Below are positions 50,860-63,723 of a stretch of DNA of 64,000 nt, in pieces. Origin of the DNA: Epiperipatus broadwayi (Eukaryota; Onychophora; Udeonychophora; Euonychophora; Peripatidae); contig JAQFVV010000013.1 of assembly GCA_028023455.1 (NCBI GenBank), forward strand, positions 8,710,411-8,774,410, given 5' to 3'. Position 1 is the first letter of the stretch. Every line of letters starts with the position of its first letter. The notes under the pieces are model-generated. The model worked only from the letters and a program-made list of their open reading frames with translations, searched no databases and was not told the DNA's origin. Position numbers and translations under genes: made by a program.

Positions 50860-53800
50860 ATGTAAAATATTAAAACAAATAAGGATATCTATTTTTCATA
50901 TAGTTGAGATCAGAAACTAAAATTTAAACAAACAATGTTAGGCCTTTTCTTCAATCTTTAGTTTTAAATACATATAATTTCAATAGTATTAACAAAGAAA
51001 TATACTATATATATGCAGATGTAAGTAGTAATAAACTACAATGACTGATAATTATACATTTTATATTATCTGCTGTCAGTAGTAAGACATTCTGTAAAAT
51101 CATAAAATCTTTTTTTAAGCGCATTAAAATGCATAAATTTAAAAAATTCAATTAAAAAAAATCTTTTGAGTTTAAAATTAATTTTATATTTTACCAATTC
51201 TTATAAATTCTATTTAGTAAATTTAAATTAAAAAAACAAACAAACAAGATACTTAATAATAACATAATACATTGATTCAACAATATATGAAAAATAAACA
51301 GCTTTAAATAACTTACTGCAGAGAGAACTCTTCAGTTAAGTATCTGAGAAGAAAACATAATTCCTTAGGTTAAGTTGATGGCTGAAGAGGTTTTTAAATA
51401 TTTTTTTTAAACATTGTATTGTACAATGCTCATATTGGCATTTTAATACTGTGTTATAATGTAGAGTGGTGAACACAATTTTTTAGCTTATATAATATAT
51501 GACAATAGATTATAAAAATATCCATGCAGAACACTCAAATTCATGCAGTTAAATAGACTATTAGCAAAACAAATTGAATTTATAGTGGTAAAGAAGTTAT
51601 AGTCTATACATAAAATATATAATGAGGAAAATAAATGTGAATTCAAAATCAGTGATGGAGGGGGATATATATATATATATCGTATTGCTGATATCACCCA
51701 TTTCCTAAATGGAGATCTGAAGACACTTGTTATTAAAGTTAAGGAGTAGAATAAAAATATGAGCTGATAACTAAATAGAAATGCAATATGTGACTTTAAG
51801 GTGAAGACAATATTTCCTGCATTGAATGATTCAACAATATCAAAAAATTCAAGAATCGGGATATTCACCACAGACTGACATTGGCAGAGTCATATAATAA
51901 AAAATTTAAATCTTTAGATGTAGGGAAATATTTTTAGAAAAGAATGTCGGAATTGTAAAATATAGTATTTCTTATGATTCTCTATAAATGTGAAAACTAG
52001 ATCATTAAAAAGATTATAATAGTATTAACCTCACGTTTCTGAAATAAACAAGTAGGTACTTTATCAAATTAAATTGTTTGAAAGGAAAATGATGAAACGA
52101 AAAATCGATTTACTTTAGTTATATTTTGAAGTGATTTTATTCCATTATAAAAATGTAATGTTAAAAAGACTGGAAAAAGACGATGATGATCAACATTGAG
52201 ATGCTAAAAATACCAATCATCATGAGGCTAAGAACTAAATAGAGGATTAGCCATTCTGGAGAGATGCATTCATCTGACTACCAAGTAATGAAATCAATTC
52301 AATGTCATTTAACAACAACAATAATGATGATGATGCTAATAATACATTATATAACCACAGTTTATACAATACTTTTCAGTAGCATATTCTGTTTCTTTTA
52401 TTTCATTTATGACACTTACTGTAAGCTTGTTATTTTATAGATGCATTACCATTTCGCATTTATTAATAACCGAAGCTTACATTAGATGGCAGAATAGATG
52501 AGAATTATAAAATTTTCTATTGAAATAGTATAATACACTATTTATTTTATTAAAATATATTAGAGCTAATGCTATTAACAGAAATAATAGGAATGCACTA
52601 GATATATATTCATTTCATTCCATCATCAGATTTTCAATTGGATGGACGGTTGAAGAGTTGGAGGGTGGAGTAGATTGAAGCCTGTCCATTAAAGTATGAG
52701 GTTTGGCTATCTTAATATATATCTGAGCACTTATAACATATATGTGTAGAGATGGTAATCTGAACCAACTGATGACTGCTGGTTTAGCATGAAATACACA
52801 TATTGGTGATTATTTATCTTTTCAACATATGTGTATGTGTTCAAGTGTATCAGTGTTATGAGATAGTGTGGAGAGTGGTGGGTCGTGTGAAAGTCTGTGC
52901 TGATATACCCTATATATTATATTATAAGGAATAAAAAAAATAAAGAGCTTTTGTATACAATCACCAATAATTTTTGTTAACTTACAAACAATATAGTAAA
53001 TATCATTGAATGGTATCTAAACCTAGATATCACAAGAAATGTATGACGATCTATTTAAATCTCTTTAAATATCAGACAAAAACATTAAGATTTAAGATTT
53101 TATTAGTCTTAATTGTCTAAAAAACAAAAATATTGAGAATAGTTAAAATGGTTATTTAAGTGATTCTCAATTAACATAACCATTAATTAAAGTTTTAAAT
53201 TTCATAATTACTTTACGTTAGGCACACTATCTCTTGAATGCTGAATATTTCACATTTTCATTAAAAATAAATTTTTCTCTCATATTAGTAATTTTAAAGA
53301 GGCTTCACCAAATATTTTAAGATTAATTTCAGCTATGACAAAACAAAAAAAAGTACAAATAAAACTTTTACTTTACCCCTAGTTTATTACTAGATGGAGT
53401 GATTTTAATTAGCAATGCTTGTTTTTGATCGGCACTTGCTTGATTACATTATTGCTGAAATTTTTCTAAAAAAAAAAAACCCTTCATAATTTGATGCTGT
53501 AGGAGGGTGGCAGACTCTATAGCTTGAGGGCCTCAGATTGCACCCAGTTCTGTTCCTTTAGGCATTCAAATTTATTATGAACTGCTAAGCAATAAAACTA
53601 TTTGATTAATTGTTTTTATATCTACAAGTATATGAAGAAATTCCATTAAATTATTAATATTTACATCTAAGAAACCATGCAAATCTGCTAATTATACCCA
53701 TAAATATATGTTTGTAAATTAAATGGAAATAATCACATTTAAAATGCTATTAATAAACAGCACCCACACATCAATAATTGTTAATAAAGATCAGATGGCT

Positions 53801-54275
53801 ATCCCTTAAATTATGATGTATTGAAATTATCATTAATTTCAAAATGATTTAAGCCGTATTTAAAATCTAGCTAATATATAAATATCACACTCTATTTCCA
53901 GCAATGTCAATAACATATGGGTGTTGTTTATTAATGGTTGAGAGAAAGTTGTTAATTCTGTTTAATTTACACATATATATATATATTATTTACATTTATA
54001 AAACTAATTGATTATTACTATTGGAGATCATTAAAAATAAGATGTATTCTTTGTCCTGTGATATAGATATAATTTCAAAATGACTTATATGTTTATAATC
54101 TGGGTAATATATAAATATTACATTCTATCTGCAAAAGGTCAAAGAATGTTTATTTGAATACATCAAAACTTAAGGAATAGACAGTCACCTATTCTTTATT
54201 TAATGATGTATGAATGCTGTTTATTAATGGCTCATGGAAAGTGAATACTTCGATTTAATTTATATATATATATAA
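50860..54275. other. AT-rich intergenic DNA, nothing recognised
   Basis: The minus-strand open frame at 51488-51871 is hydrophobic and AT-driven with no domain. A slightly less AT-rich patch lies near 53500-53570 but could not be classified. Short (TA)n tracts occur near 51665 and 53975. Confidence 0.4.
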
Positions 54276-54279
54276 TTTG

Positions 54280-54372
54280 AAACAGGCAAAACTCTCCATA
54301 CAGGAGTGCCACCCTGTGCCAGAGTCTGGTTGGCACAGGGTGGCACTCCTGTATGGAGAGTTTTACCTGTTT
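54280..54372. repeat. Near-perfect hairpin: 42-bp arms, 9-base loop
   Basis: Left arm 54280-54321 and right arm 54331-54372 are reverse complements at 41 of 42 positions (only base 54287 differs from its partner). The loop is 54322-54330. It lies just after a (TA)n run and its outer ends read AAACAGG/CCTGTTT. The arms are less AT-rich than the surroundings. It could be a small foldback element or a precursor of small RNAs; no target duplication is apparent. Confidence 0.95.
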
Positions 54373-54744
54373 AATAATAGTTATGTGCTAGCATAAAACA
54401 TGGTGATCATGTGATGTTTTATACATAATTTACTTACATTGAATGTACTCTAAATTCATATCTTGTGTATGTAAGTAGAAGATCCCTATTCATTCTCTAC
54501 TCTATCTCAAATACACTACATACTTTTTTTAAAAAATTTCCATGTGTGCACATAGAAAAATTCTAATCACATTTATTTTTGTCCAACATAAGAAATAAAA
54601 TAAAGATGGCAACCTTGTTTTAAAAATTGTATAATTATAGTTCTGCAGCAAAACTTCGTTTTTTTTTTCTGTATAATAGTCACAAGTTCTCAAGCTTCAA
54701 CAAATGTGCTCAATACCACTACTATTGAAGGATATAACTCATGG

Positions 54745-55250
54745 TAACTGGGGTTTTTCCATTTTCCCCAAGATGCAATCTATGCTGATTAGTGTTTTTC
54801 TACTTTCTCTAGATGCAATTTATTCTGACTATTGTTTTTCCATTTTTATAAGATGGAATTTATGCCAACTAGTATTTTTCCATTTTCCCAAGATGCAATT
54901 CAAGCAAACCAGGGTTTTTCTATTTTCTCAAGATACAATTTATGCTAAACTGGTATGTTTCTATTTTCCCAGGATACAATGCATACAAACTGGTGTTTTT
55001 CCATTTTTCCAGGATACAATTTATGTTGAAATGATATTTTTCCAGTATGCAGTTTGTGGTGACTAGTGTTTTTCCATTTTCCCAAGATGCAATTCATGCT
55101 GATTACTGTTTTTCCATTTTTTCATAATACAATCCATACTGAAATTATATTTTTCCATTTTCCCAGGATGCAATTCATGCTGACTAGTACTTTTTTGTTT
55201 TTTCAAGATGCAATGCATGTGAACTAGTGTTTTTTCAGTATTTTTCCATT
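54745..55250. repeat. Minisatellite, unit about 40 bp, about 12 diverged copies
   Basis: Units share GTTTTTCCATTTTCCCAAGA then TGCAATTTATGCTGACTAGT with substitutions and small indels. With a 40-base period the frame rotates each unit; the motif AAGATGCAA reads KMQ, QDA/I or RCN in turn, and no frame has a stop in most units, which produces an open frame at 54704-55066 that is not a gene. Confidence 0.88.
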
Positions 55251-55559
55251 TTTTTTCACATGGAACTTATGTAACAAATGAACAATAAAAGAGCTATAAA
55301 AACTATAGTACTCTAACCAAATGAGTCCAATTTTTATGGTACCATATGTCAATCTAACACTAACTTCAACCTTTCATAATCATACTATCATGCATTTCCA
55401 CATATTTTTCTCAATATTACATTTAAAAATTCTATGTAAATCTAATTTGACATATGTATCTTGTGATGTAATAATTATTTTTCTTTTAATTAATGTATAT
55501 CATGTAGATTGTAAACCTTTGTTACATATGTAATATCATGAATCAATTTGTATCTAAGA

Positions 55560-55620
55560 CCTCATGTTTTCAAATGTAACTTATGTAACCCTTTTTGAGT
55601 CTCAATAAAGTTTACCATTT
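55560..55620 (+). other. Possible 3' end of an unidentified retroelement (AATAAA before a microsatellite)
   Basis: AATAAA at 55604-55609, closely followed by an (ATC/GAT)n tract, resembles the tail of retroelements that end in short repeats. No upstream coding part was recognised. Confidence 0.25.
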
Positions 55621-55623
55621 AAA

Positions 55624-55737
55624 CATCATCATCATGATAATGATGATACTATTACTAATAATGATGATGATACTACTACGATTACTAATAATAATAATGA
55701 TGATGATGATGATAATAATAATAATAATAATAATAAT
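55624..55737. repeat. Compound trinucleotide microsatellite (ATC/GAT/AAT)
   Basis: Mixed ATC, GAT, ACT and AAT triplets, ending in a cleaner (TAA)n run. Confidence 0.92.
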
Positions 55738-55739
55738 TT

Positions 55740-56387
55740 TTTTATTGCTCAGGAATTTATAAGAGATTTAAGCATCGGAAGTGATATAGCTGGTTACAAT
55801 CTATGAACTTTAAGCTATAGATATTGCCATTTCACCAATGCATAAAACCATCGAAAGTTTTATGGCATACTGTTTAATGCATCCATCTGCAAATATAATG
55901 ATTTAGAGTTCGAATTAAAATAGAACTTAATTTTTTTTTATATATAAGAAAAGGATTTTTAAGCCTCAGATCTTTTTAAGTACTGAGTTCAACCCAGCTA
56001 ATCATTTGAATATTTTTCAATGAATGATATCTAGCTATTCTTATTTAAAAGCTTTATAAAGCAATCAAAAAATCCCCAATAAATCTTATTAATTAGCAGA
56101 TGACTTGTTTAGTGAATGTTTTTCCTTCATGTTTACTCTAAATCATTTATTTTGCATGTTATTTAAAACTGCCCTATGTATTTTAAAAGTCATGGAATTG
56201 AAAGCTAAAGGATCCTAGAATGAAACTCAATCTGTCACTTATGTTCAAATATCACATGAGTCAAGTAACTAATCTTCTGATTATATATATATATACACAC
56301 ACACACAATTTTAAATATTTTTAATTCATAAATATTTATATGTACCTATACATATAGCCCCAATGTTTAGATATAATAATCTGCAAC
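55740..56387. other. AT-rich intergenic DNA, nothing recognised
   Basis: No coding signal. A short (TA)n(CA)n tract lies near 56282-56308. Confidence 0.4.
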
Positions 56388-56907
56388 AATCCTCTTAACA
56401 CTTTGCTAGACTTCTACTTGATTACTTAAGATACTTTATTAATAATAAAAATGTCCATTGTTGTAAAGTGATAGAGTATGAAGTTTAAGGTGCATGGATC
56501 ATGAAGTAGTTTTATTACTTTTAGGGTTCAAACTTGTTTAAACCCACAAGTAATAAAGCTATTCGATTATTAATTTATTAATAATAAAAATAAATTTAAA
56601 ATAAAAACAATCTTTTTCAAAATATTATATATACAAGAATTGAATTAAATTAATGATGATTTTTGTGCATTTTTAAAAATATTTTTATATTAATATAAAA
56701 AATATTTTTATTATTAATAACTTAATAATCGAATAGCTTTATTACTTGCAAGTTTAAACAAGTTTGAACCCTAAAAGCAATAAAACTACTTCATGATCCA
56801 TGCACCTTGAACTTCATAATCTATCACTTTACAACAATGGACATTTTTATTATTAATAAAGTATCTTAGGTGATCAAGTAGAAGTCTAGCAAAGTGTTAA
56901 GAGGATT
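56388..56907. repeat. Long inverted repeat: 205-bp arms, 110-base spacer
   Basis: Arms 56388-56592 and 56703-56907 are reverse complements with few differences, both spanning 205 bases. The sequence in the spacer next to the right arm (about 56658-56702, TTGTGCATTTTTAAAAATAT) is repeated directly after the right arm (from about 56905), so the right arm sits between two direct repeats. No coding content. Confidence 0.92.
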
Positions 56908-56949
56908 TTGTGCATTTTTAAAAATATTTTTATATTAATATAAAAAATG

Positions 56950-59900
56950 TCAAAATTGCATTTACTAACTAAAGATAAGTTTTTCATTTACAGTGCGAAT
57001 TTCAAATTTTAATTTCTTTATTAATGTTAAATGTTATCTTCATCTGAGAAAAGCATTTGGTCTGGATTCCACTAGCGTTACCTCAGCAAGCAGCAACCTT
57101 ATCATAATCACCAATAGATAATATTAATCATTTATTTTGTATTGTATTTTATAATTAATGTATACAAATTTAAATTACTCAGTTTTATCTAATAGAACAT
57201 TAATCTAATTAATATTATTAGATAAAACTACATAATTTAAATGCATTAAAACAAAAATGGCATATAAATTATATGCTTACAGAGAATTTTCAAGGATAGC
57301 TGATGGTAGTTTGATGATCCCTATTTTTGTTCATTGTTTGATAATAAAAAAATTGTTTTCTAGGAATAGTGAAATAAATTGGTAGAATACTCTATATTAA
57401 TAACAATAAAACGGACAATATGGCTCGGTATGGCACTCCCCCCCCCGTATAATTTGTGATTATAAAACACTTTGCGCACATACATATATGTGTGTGTGTC
57501 TCAAAGACAGCTGGCAAGAGTGGCTGTTGGCTGTATTTAAATACATATCTTACAGAGAATTGGCCTGTTTATCATATGTCATAAACATATAAGTTTCACA
57601 TATTGTGGGTATCATTCCAAGTACATCTCATATATTTCTAAGTGCATTAATTTATTAATCATATATTAAGATTTAATTGATAAAAATGAATTCATAATAG
57701 TTCTGTCTTGCTTTGGCTTTAGTGAAAGAGACTGATTTGAGATTAAGACAGTTAACTTTATATTAATTATATAATTTGAACAGTAACTATATTTATATGT
57801 TGGATTAAGGGCACAATGAGAATGTTTGTTTTCAAAATGTACAACCCATAGGTCATTTTTTCAAGTGATATGTAACTGTCTTATATTTGTTTGATGTACT
57901 GTATTATATCATCCTAGATAAATTGTATATAGTTCTAAATACATTAAATTATAAATCATATATTTAAGTATCTAAAAAAAATAATGTGTATATGAAGTTA
58001 AATTGTAACATATGCTATGCGAATTATTTGAAAAAAATATGTTTCTAATATATCTATAGTGTAAGAGTTTGATCTGATTTCTGGCTGACAGCTAGTTGTG
58101 ATAGGATTGAGATAAGATGACAGATGCACTGAGATAAGAATATAATTTGAAAAAAAAAAATCTAACAAATTATTTTTATCAAACTCCAATTGAGCTAGTC
58201 ATTAAAAAATTCAAATAAGATATAGAAACTAAATCTTATTGCTTCAGCTACTAATAGAGAGCAGATTTACATTTATGGAAAAGCCTCATTATTTATTTTT
58301 TGATATATAAAAGATTTTAATTTCATGAGAATTTAATGATGCTTGTATGAATTCATTAGGGTATTTATTTCATAATATACATTAATGCAATTGTCCTGAA
58401 GTCTTATTATTTCAGTTAGTTGTATATCTCTTTTTTTAAACCTATTCAGCATCATATGAATCATTAGTTTCTATAGATAAAACTTTTTTATTATGCACCA
58501 GAAACTCTTTTTTGTTTATAAAGAACATTTGTGAGAAGTCTATAAAATATCTGTTATTTTTATTGACCCTATTTCATTTTTATATGCAATCTATATTACT
58601 GTTAAAACCTGGAAAATGTAAAATAATGTTTTTAAACTTCCCTACAATACTTCTCCACAAGTGTTAAAAAATACTGCAGAAATAGAAAAATTACAAAACA
58701 AATGTATTGCTTGCTGGAAATATTTTTTATTCTTTACTACATCTTCTAATAAAAATAGCTATGAATTTATTTATTGGTCAAACCTATGTTTAACCAATAA
58801 ACTGAGCTGGATATCTAAGAAAATTCTTGAACTTACTTGACATTGTTTCAACTACCTGAAAAATTGTGATAGTGCACTAACCATTCCATTATGATGATCT
58901 TTATATAAATTTAAATATTTTAATTTTTTGCCTTTGTTACTTTTTAAATTATTTATTTACTTAACTGTAAAAGATAAGTGGTATATTGAATTTTTATCAT
59001 TTTAAGTCAAAATTTTCATAAACAAGGAACAAAAACATCTTTCAAAATATTGAATGAATAAGTAATGCTTATGTATGTCACCTATGAACTTTTCAAATTG
59101 TAATGTGGGTTTATATATGAGAGTGTGTGTATGAATTTTGATCTGGTGATGAGTTTTTTAACCAATAACAGGTTATAAGTACTTTCTTAATAGCATCTAT
59201 CTTCATTTGATGTCTTATTTGGTACAATTAAAACTTATCATTGTTAATAGACAGTGCTTGTCACTCAATTAATAAAATTTATTTTATCTTTTCAGATTTG
59301 TTTATATAAAATATTAAACCAAGTACACCAATTCACAATCAAATAATTAGCCAAAATTAATTTACAAACTCATTATGAGTATTCTTGTCAAGGCAGATTT
59401 CTCAAGTGCAAAATAATGTAAACACAATATTTAATATATAGCATTCAAAAATTTTTAAAGGAAATTATATGAAATAGAATAAATAGCTTAAAATAAAGTA
59501 TTAAATGTAATACTAGTAGATATTGTTCAAATTTTGGAATAAATTATTAAATGTCATATTTTAAAATAATATAATAGATTTGTTAATAAAAATGCATACA
59601 TTTAAAAAGAAACTAATAAATTATATAAACTATGTTAAAATTGTTATTTTTATCAAAGATTAAAAGAATGTTTAGAATGTATTGCAAAACAGTTCAATTA
59701 AATATACTAGTGCTACAAAAAAGATTTTAAATAATTAGATTAAAAATAAGTTAGTAAAAAAATTAAGCCTGTTTTGAGATATGAGATTCAAAAATAAGGA
59801 AAAAATTCAAGCAATTTAATAATTACAGTGTTTTGAAATTAAATCAATTAAATAATAATGAGTGTGTTTTTAAAATTCATGTAATTAAAATAAATGAGAT

Positions 59901-62214
59901 CATAAAAATAATGAAAATAAGAGATTATCAAAAGAATGAAAAACAAGAAGCCAAAACCTATATATGGTCAATTTTTATTGGAAATTAATCAATCTGAATT
60001 CTTGTTTTATTCAAGATGCATCAAACTGTCATTAGAAAAGCCAAGCAGAAAAAAGGAAAAACTGTTGACTGTTGAAATATAAGCTGAACTCTTTGTAAAT
60101 CTGAATAAGTTATTTAGAAGGAATCTGTATTCAAAATCAAGGGAAAATGCTTAAACCTCAAAATTCAAAGACGGAAGATTGATAAAGTACATTATAATAA
60201 CTTGTAAAAAAAGTAATAGGATTATAAATGGAATCAAAATGCCATCATGGGAGAAAAATTAACCCCAAAATAATCATCACAATGAGCTAGAGAGAATTCT
60301 GGCTTCAAAACTATAGCTAAGTATGTTTAAAAAAACTTTTTATAGTTTAGACAGTATTCTAATATATTAACTATTTTACGTTTATTTTGCAATCTCTTAT
60401 AGTGTATATTTAGTTCTAACAAACTATATTTTATTATGTGTAGGGTTTATATAATTTATTATTAATATGATTTAAGGAGAAAGCAAATTTTTTTTATTTT
60501 TAAAAAATACCATTTCTTGCTAAGCATCTATAAATATTCAAACTGCATTTTAAAGCAGCTGGAATAAAAAAATTGTTTCAGCTTGTCTTTATTATATATA
60601 TGATTTGTTAAAATTTTTATCTTTTTTTTAAAAAAAAAAGTTTACTTTAATGTAAAATTGTCTGCAATATATAAAGTTGTATACAATCAGGATTCACTTT
60701 AAACAGGCAAAATATCAATATTTGTAAAATGCATACCAGTGAAGTATACAAGTATTAAATAATGAGAGCGACTTATTAATACTTTAAGTTAAAGGTTAAT
60801 TTTAAAATTCCATTGATGTCATTTGTACATAAATTAGCCTTCATTTTGTTTGCTATGAATTAGATTTTTTGTATAAATGCAATTGTTAGATCACTGTTGA
60901 ATGGTTAAAATATACTATCTCTATATGGTGGATTTATTCAAAGTTTTGTCGTATAAATTTGGAATCACATCCAAAATGTCATCTCAATTAATTAAGCAAT
61001 GTTACTATTAAATTTGAGATTAAATTCAAAAGAGCCATCTCTGTAAGGAGTTATTCAATCAGGATTTGTAATTAAAGTGGTTATTACCTAGAATTATCCA
61101 TGTAAGGAAAATGTATTAACTAAAATAATCCTGGATTAGATATATGTGACTATACTATAAAGCTAATAATATAAATTTTTGTATTTGTGAGGGTTGGCCA
61201 TATGTAGATTATATTCAAGGTGTATTAAAGGCCAGGGATTTACTCTGTAGTATGCTTGATCATGCAACCATATTAGCATTATAAGAAGTAACTGAAAGAT
61301 TAAAGTTTAAAATTATTCAAAATGTGCATGATATAAAAGTTAAAAGATAAAGGAGAAATGGCTTATTAAAGTGATAATCAATTATTTAAAAAATGTCATA
61401 AATTCTTATGATATACTCTGTAAGGTAACCATATTTAGAGGAAAGAATATTATATTCTGTCTGACAATTATGATACTTTGCAAATAAATGATTGTGTTTT
61501 TTTTATATGTAATGTTGTCTGGTCTGCACATTAAACTGCATGTCCATTATATTAGTAGTAGTTTATTGTCTTTGTGATCTATCCAATTATTGCAAAAAGC
61601 AGTTGTATTGTGGTGCCCAAATCAATAAAATTAAATTAATTTTAAACATATATAAGCTGACAATTATTATACACTATTCTTCTTTCCCATAATTCCTAAT
61701 CACACTTCAATTACATTTATTATCAAAAGTAATTTTAAATAAAATAATAGCTTTATTTATTAAAAAAATATTTGATTTCATTCTTTTGAAAGAAAATAAA
61801 CTTAATATGTTCTAAGATCTTATGATCTGTATTTCCTTCATAAATATATAATATAGAACTAACATATTCATTTTTTATTCCTTTTTATAAACTGCCACTC
61901 TTTCATTTATTCTCAATTTACTTTGGGTAAAAAACAAAAAATAATATCAACAACTCCAGAATGGACATTTCTATCCATTTTCACTTTTTGTATTATTCAA
62001 TAAATTTTTTAAAACAACATTTTTCCTCCATGCTATTTTATTATACCAAACATAGGTACAGAGGAAAGTTATTGTTCTTGAGAAGGATAATAAGCATTTG
62101 AAAAATCTACCTTGGCAGGAAAACGATAGGGAGTGAATTATAATTAATTTTGAATAATTAATTGTAAATTGGTATACTTAGTTTATTATATTAACTAGTT
62201 TAGTTTTTGGCATT

Positions 62215-62215
<1 letters not shown>
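56950..62215. other. AT-rich intergenic DNA, nothing recognised
   Basis: No repeat family, SINE, transposase or RT motif was recognised in over 5 kb. A C run lies near 57437-57445. The minus-strand open frame at 57998-58189 has no domain. Confidence 0.4.

Positions 62216-62216
<1 letters not shown>

Positions 62217-62254
<38 letters not shown>
62217..62254. repeat. (TA)n microsatellite
   Basis: Uninterrupted TA run directly left of a hairpin. Confidence 0.95.
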
Positions 62255-62257
<3 letters not shown>

Positions 62258-62260
62258 TAG

Positions 62261-62387
62261 TATTATTTCTGGGAGCTTCCATGTAATAAAAATATAATAG
62301 CTAAATAGCTGGTGTTTCAACACAATAATACTGAAATGTCAGCTATTTAGTTATATTTTTACTACATGGAAGCTCTCAGAAATAATA
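62261..62387. repeat. Hairpin: ~50-bp arms, 28-base loop
   Basis: Left arm about 62261-62311 (GAGCTTCCATG inside) pairs with right arm 62340-62387 (CATGGAAGCTC inside), with a few mismatches and small indels. It begins a cluster of three hairpins within 1.5 kb. Confidence 0.9.
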
Positions 62388-62501
62388 ATTTATTTTAATA
62401 TATATGCATATAATAAAGTAGTGCTAACACACATACAACATAAGGCTATAAATTTATTTAAACACACACTCTTGAGGTTTAAAGCCTTAGTAAATATTAC
62501 T

Positions 62502-62890
62502 AACATAAAGCTATATAAATTAACAAATTAATTGCAGTCAACAAATTAAAATGGCTAAGCGCTTTTGCGAAAGTATATTTCTCATAATCATAGCCTGTTA
62601 TGACTCACTCATTCGAATCATTATATATCAACAATATGCAAACTTTATGCAAATGAATCAATTAGCCCATCTTTTGGATATAGCAAAACACAATTTTTTG
62701 CAATTAATGGCAAATGAGTCTTCTGCTATAAAGTAAGCTTTTTTTACCTTATGTATACTGTATATATATAATGATTCCAATGAGTGAGTCATAACAGGCT
62801 AATGATTATGAGAAATACACTTTCTCGAAAACACTTAGCCATTTTAATTTCTTGACTGCATTTAATTTGTTAATTTATAAAGCTTTACGT
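62502..62890. repeat. Inverted repeat with ~128-bp arms
   Basis: Arms about 62502-62629 and 62762-62890 share, in inverted order, GTTATGACTCACTCATT, the ATGGCTAAG part and TAACAAATTAA. Further outward pairing (about 62412-62450 against 62885-62914) suggests an insertion or duplication in the left arm. The plus-strand open frame at 62551-62736 lies over the left arm and spacer and is not taken as a gene. Confidence 0.88.
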
Positions 62891-63019
62891 TATATGTGTG
62901 TTAACACAACTTTATTATTATTATAATTTTGACAAATGTAAAGCATAAATCTATGATTTATCTATATATATGAAAAACAAAAAAACACAAGTTAAAAAAC
63001 TTGCTAATGCTTGTATTTA

Positions 63020-63710
63020 TGATAACAGATGGCATTCTACCAAAAACACCGTCAAGCGTAGTTTTCTGTTTACATAAACGTCAGAGCGAGCATTCACTAT
63101 CTCTAACTTTAATTCCACTTTCAGATCATGATTTCAAGCTATTTGCTATCGTCAGTGAAAAACAGGAATAAGAAACTAGATCTAAACACAAACTCTGAGC
63201 ATTTATGAAACAGTTTCTATTCAGCTTGCAAGCGTGAATCTTTTAGACACGTTAATGTCTTCAAATTCAGCATAGCAAGCCAGATAGCTACATGGGTCTG
63301 ATCTCAGTTCAGCATCACCACATAGTAGAGGCCTCTGCAATATACATCATTGCAAGAAAGACCTCAAAGGTACATTTATGAAAAACAAAAAAACGCAAGT
63401 TAAAAAACTTGCTAACGCTTGTATTTATAATAACAGATGTAGCTATCTGGCTTGCTATGCTGAGTTTGAAGACATTAATGCGTCTAAAAGATTCACGCTT
63501 GCAAGCTGAATAGAAACTGTTTCATAAATGCTCAGAGTTTGTGTTTAGATCTAGTTTCTTATTCCTGTCTTTCACTGATGATAGCAAATAGCTTGAAATC
63601 ATGATCTGAAAGTGGAATTAAAGTTAGAGATAGTGAATGCTCGCTCTGACGTTTATGTAAACAGAAAACTATGCTTGATGGTGTTTTTGGTAGAACGCCA
63701 TCTGTTATCA
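63020..63710. repeat. Long palindrome: two 273-bp arms, 145-base spacer
   Basis: Arms 63020-63292 and 63438-63710 are reverse complements with few differences and identical length. The bases just before the left arm (about 62967-63019, AAACACAAGTTAAAAAACTT) recur directly before the right arm inside the spacer (about 63376-63437), so left arm plus spacer lie between direct repeats. Less AT-rich than surrounding DNA; no open frame of note. Confidence 0.95.
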
Positions 63711-63723
63711 TATATATATATAT

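Noticed and set aside
51488-51871. 127-residue minus-strand open frame
   Set aside because: Hydrophobic AT-driven composition including a translated (TA)n tract; no domain or gene context.
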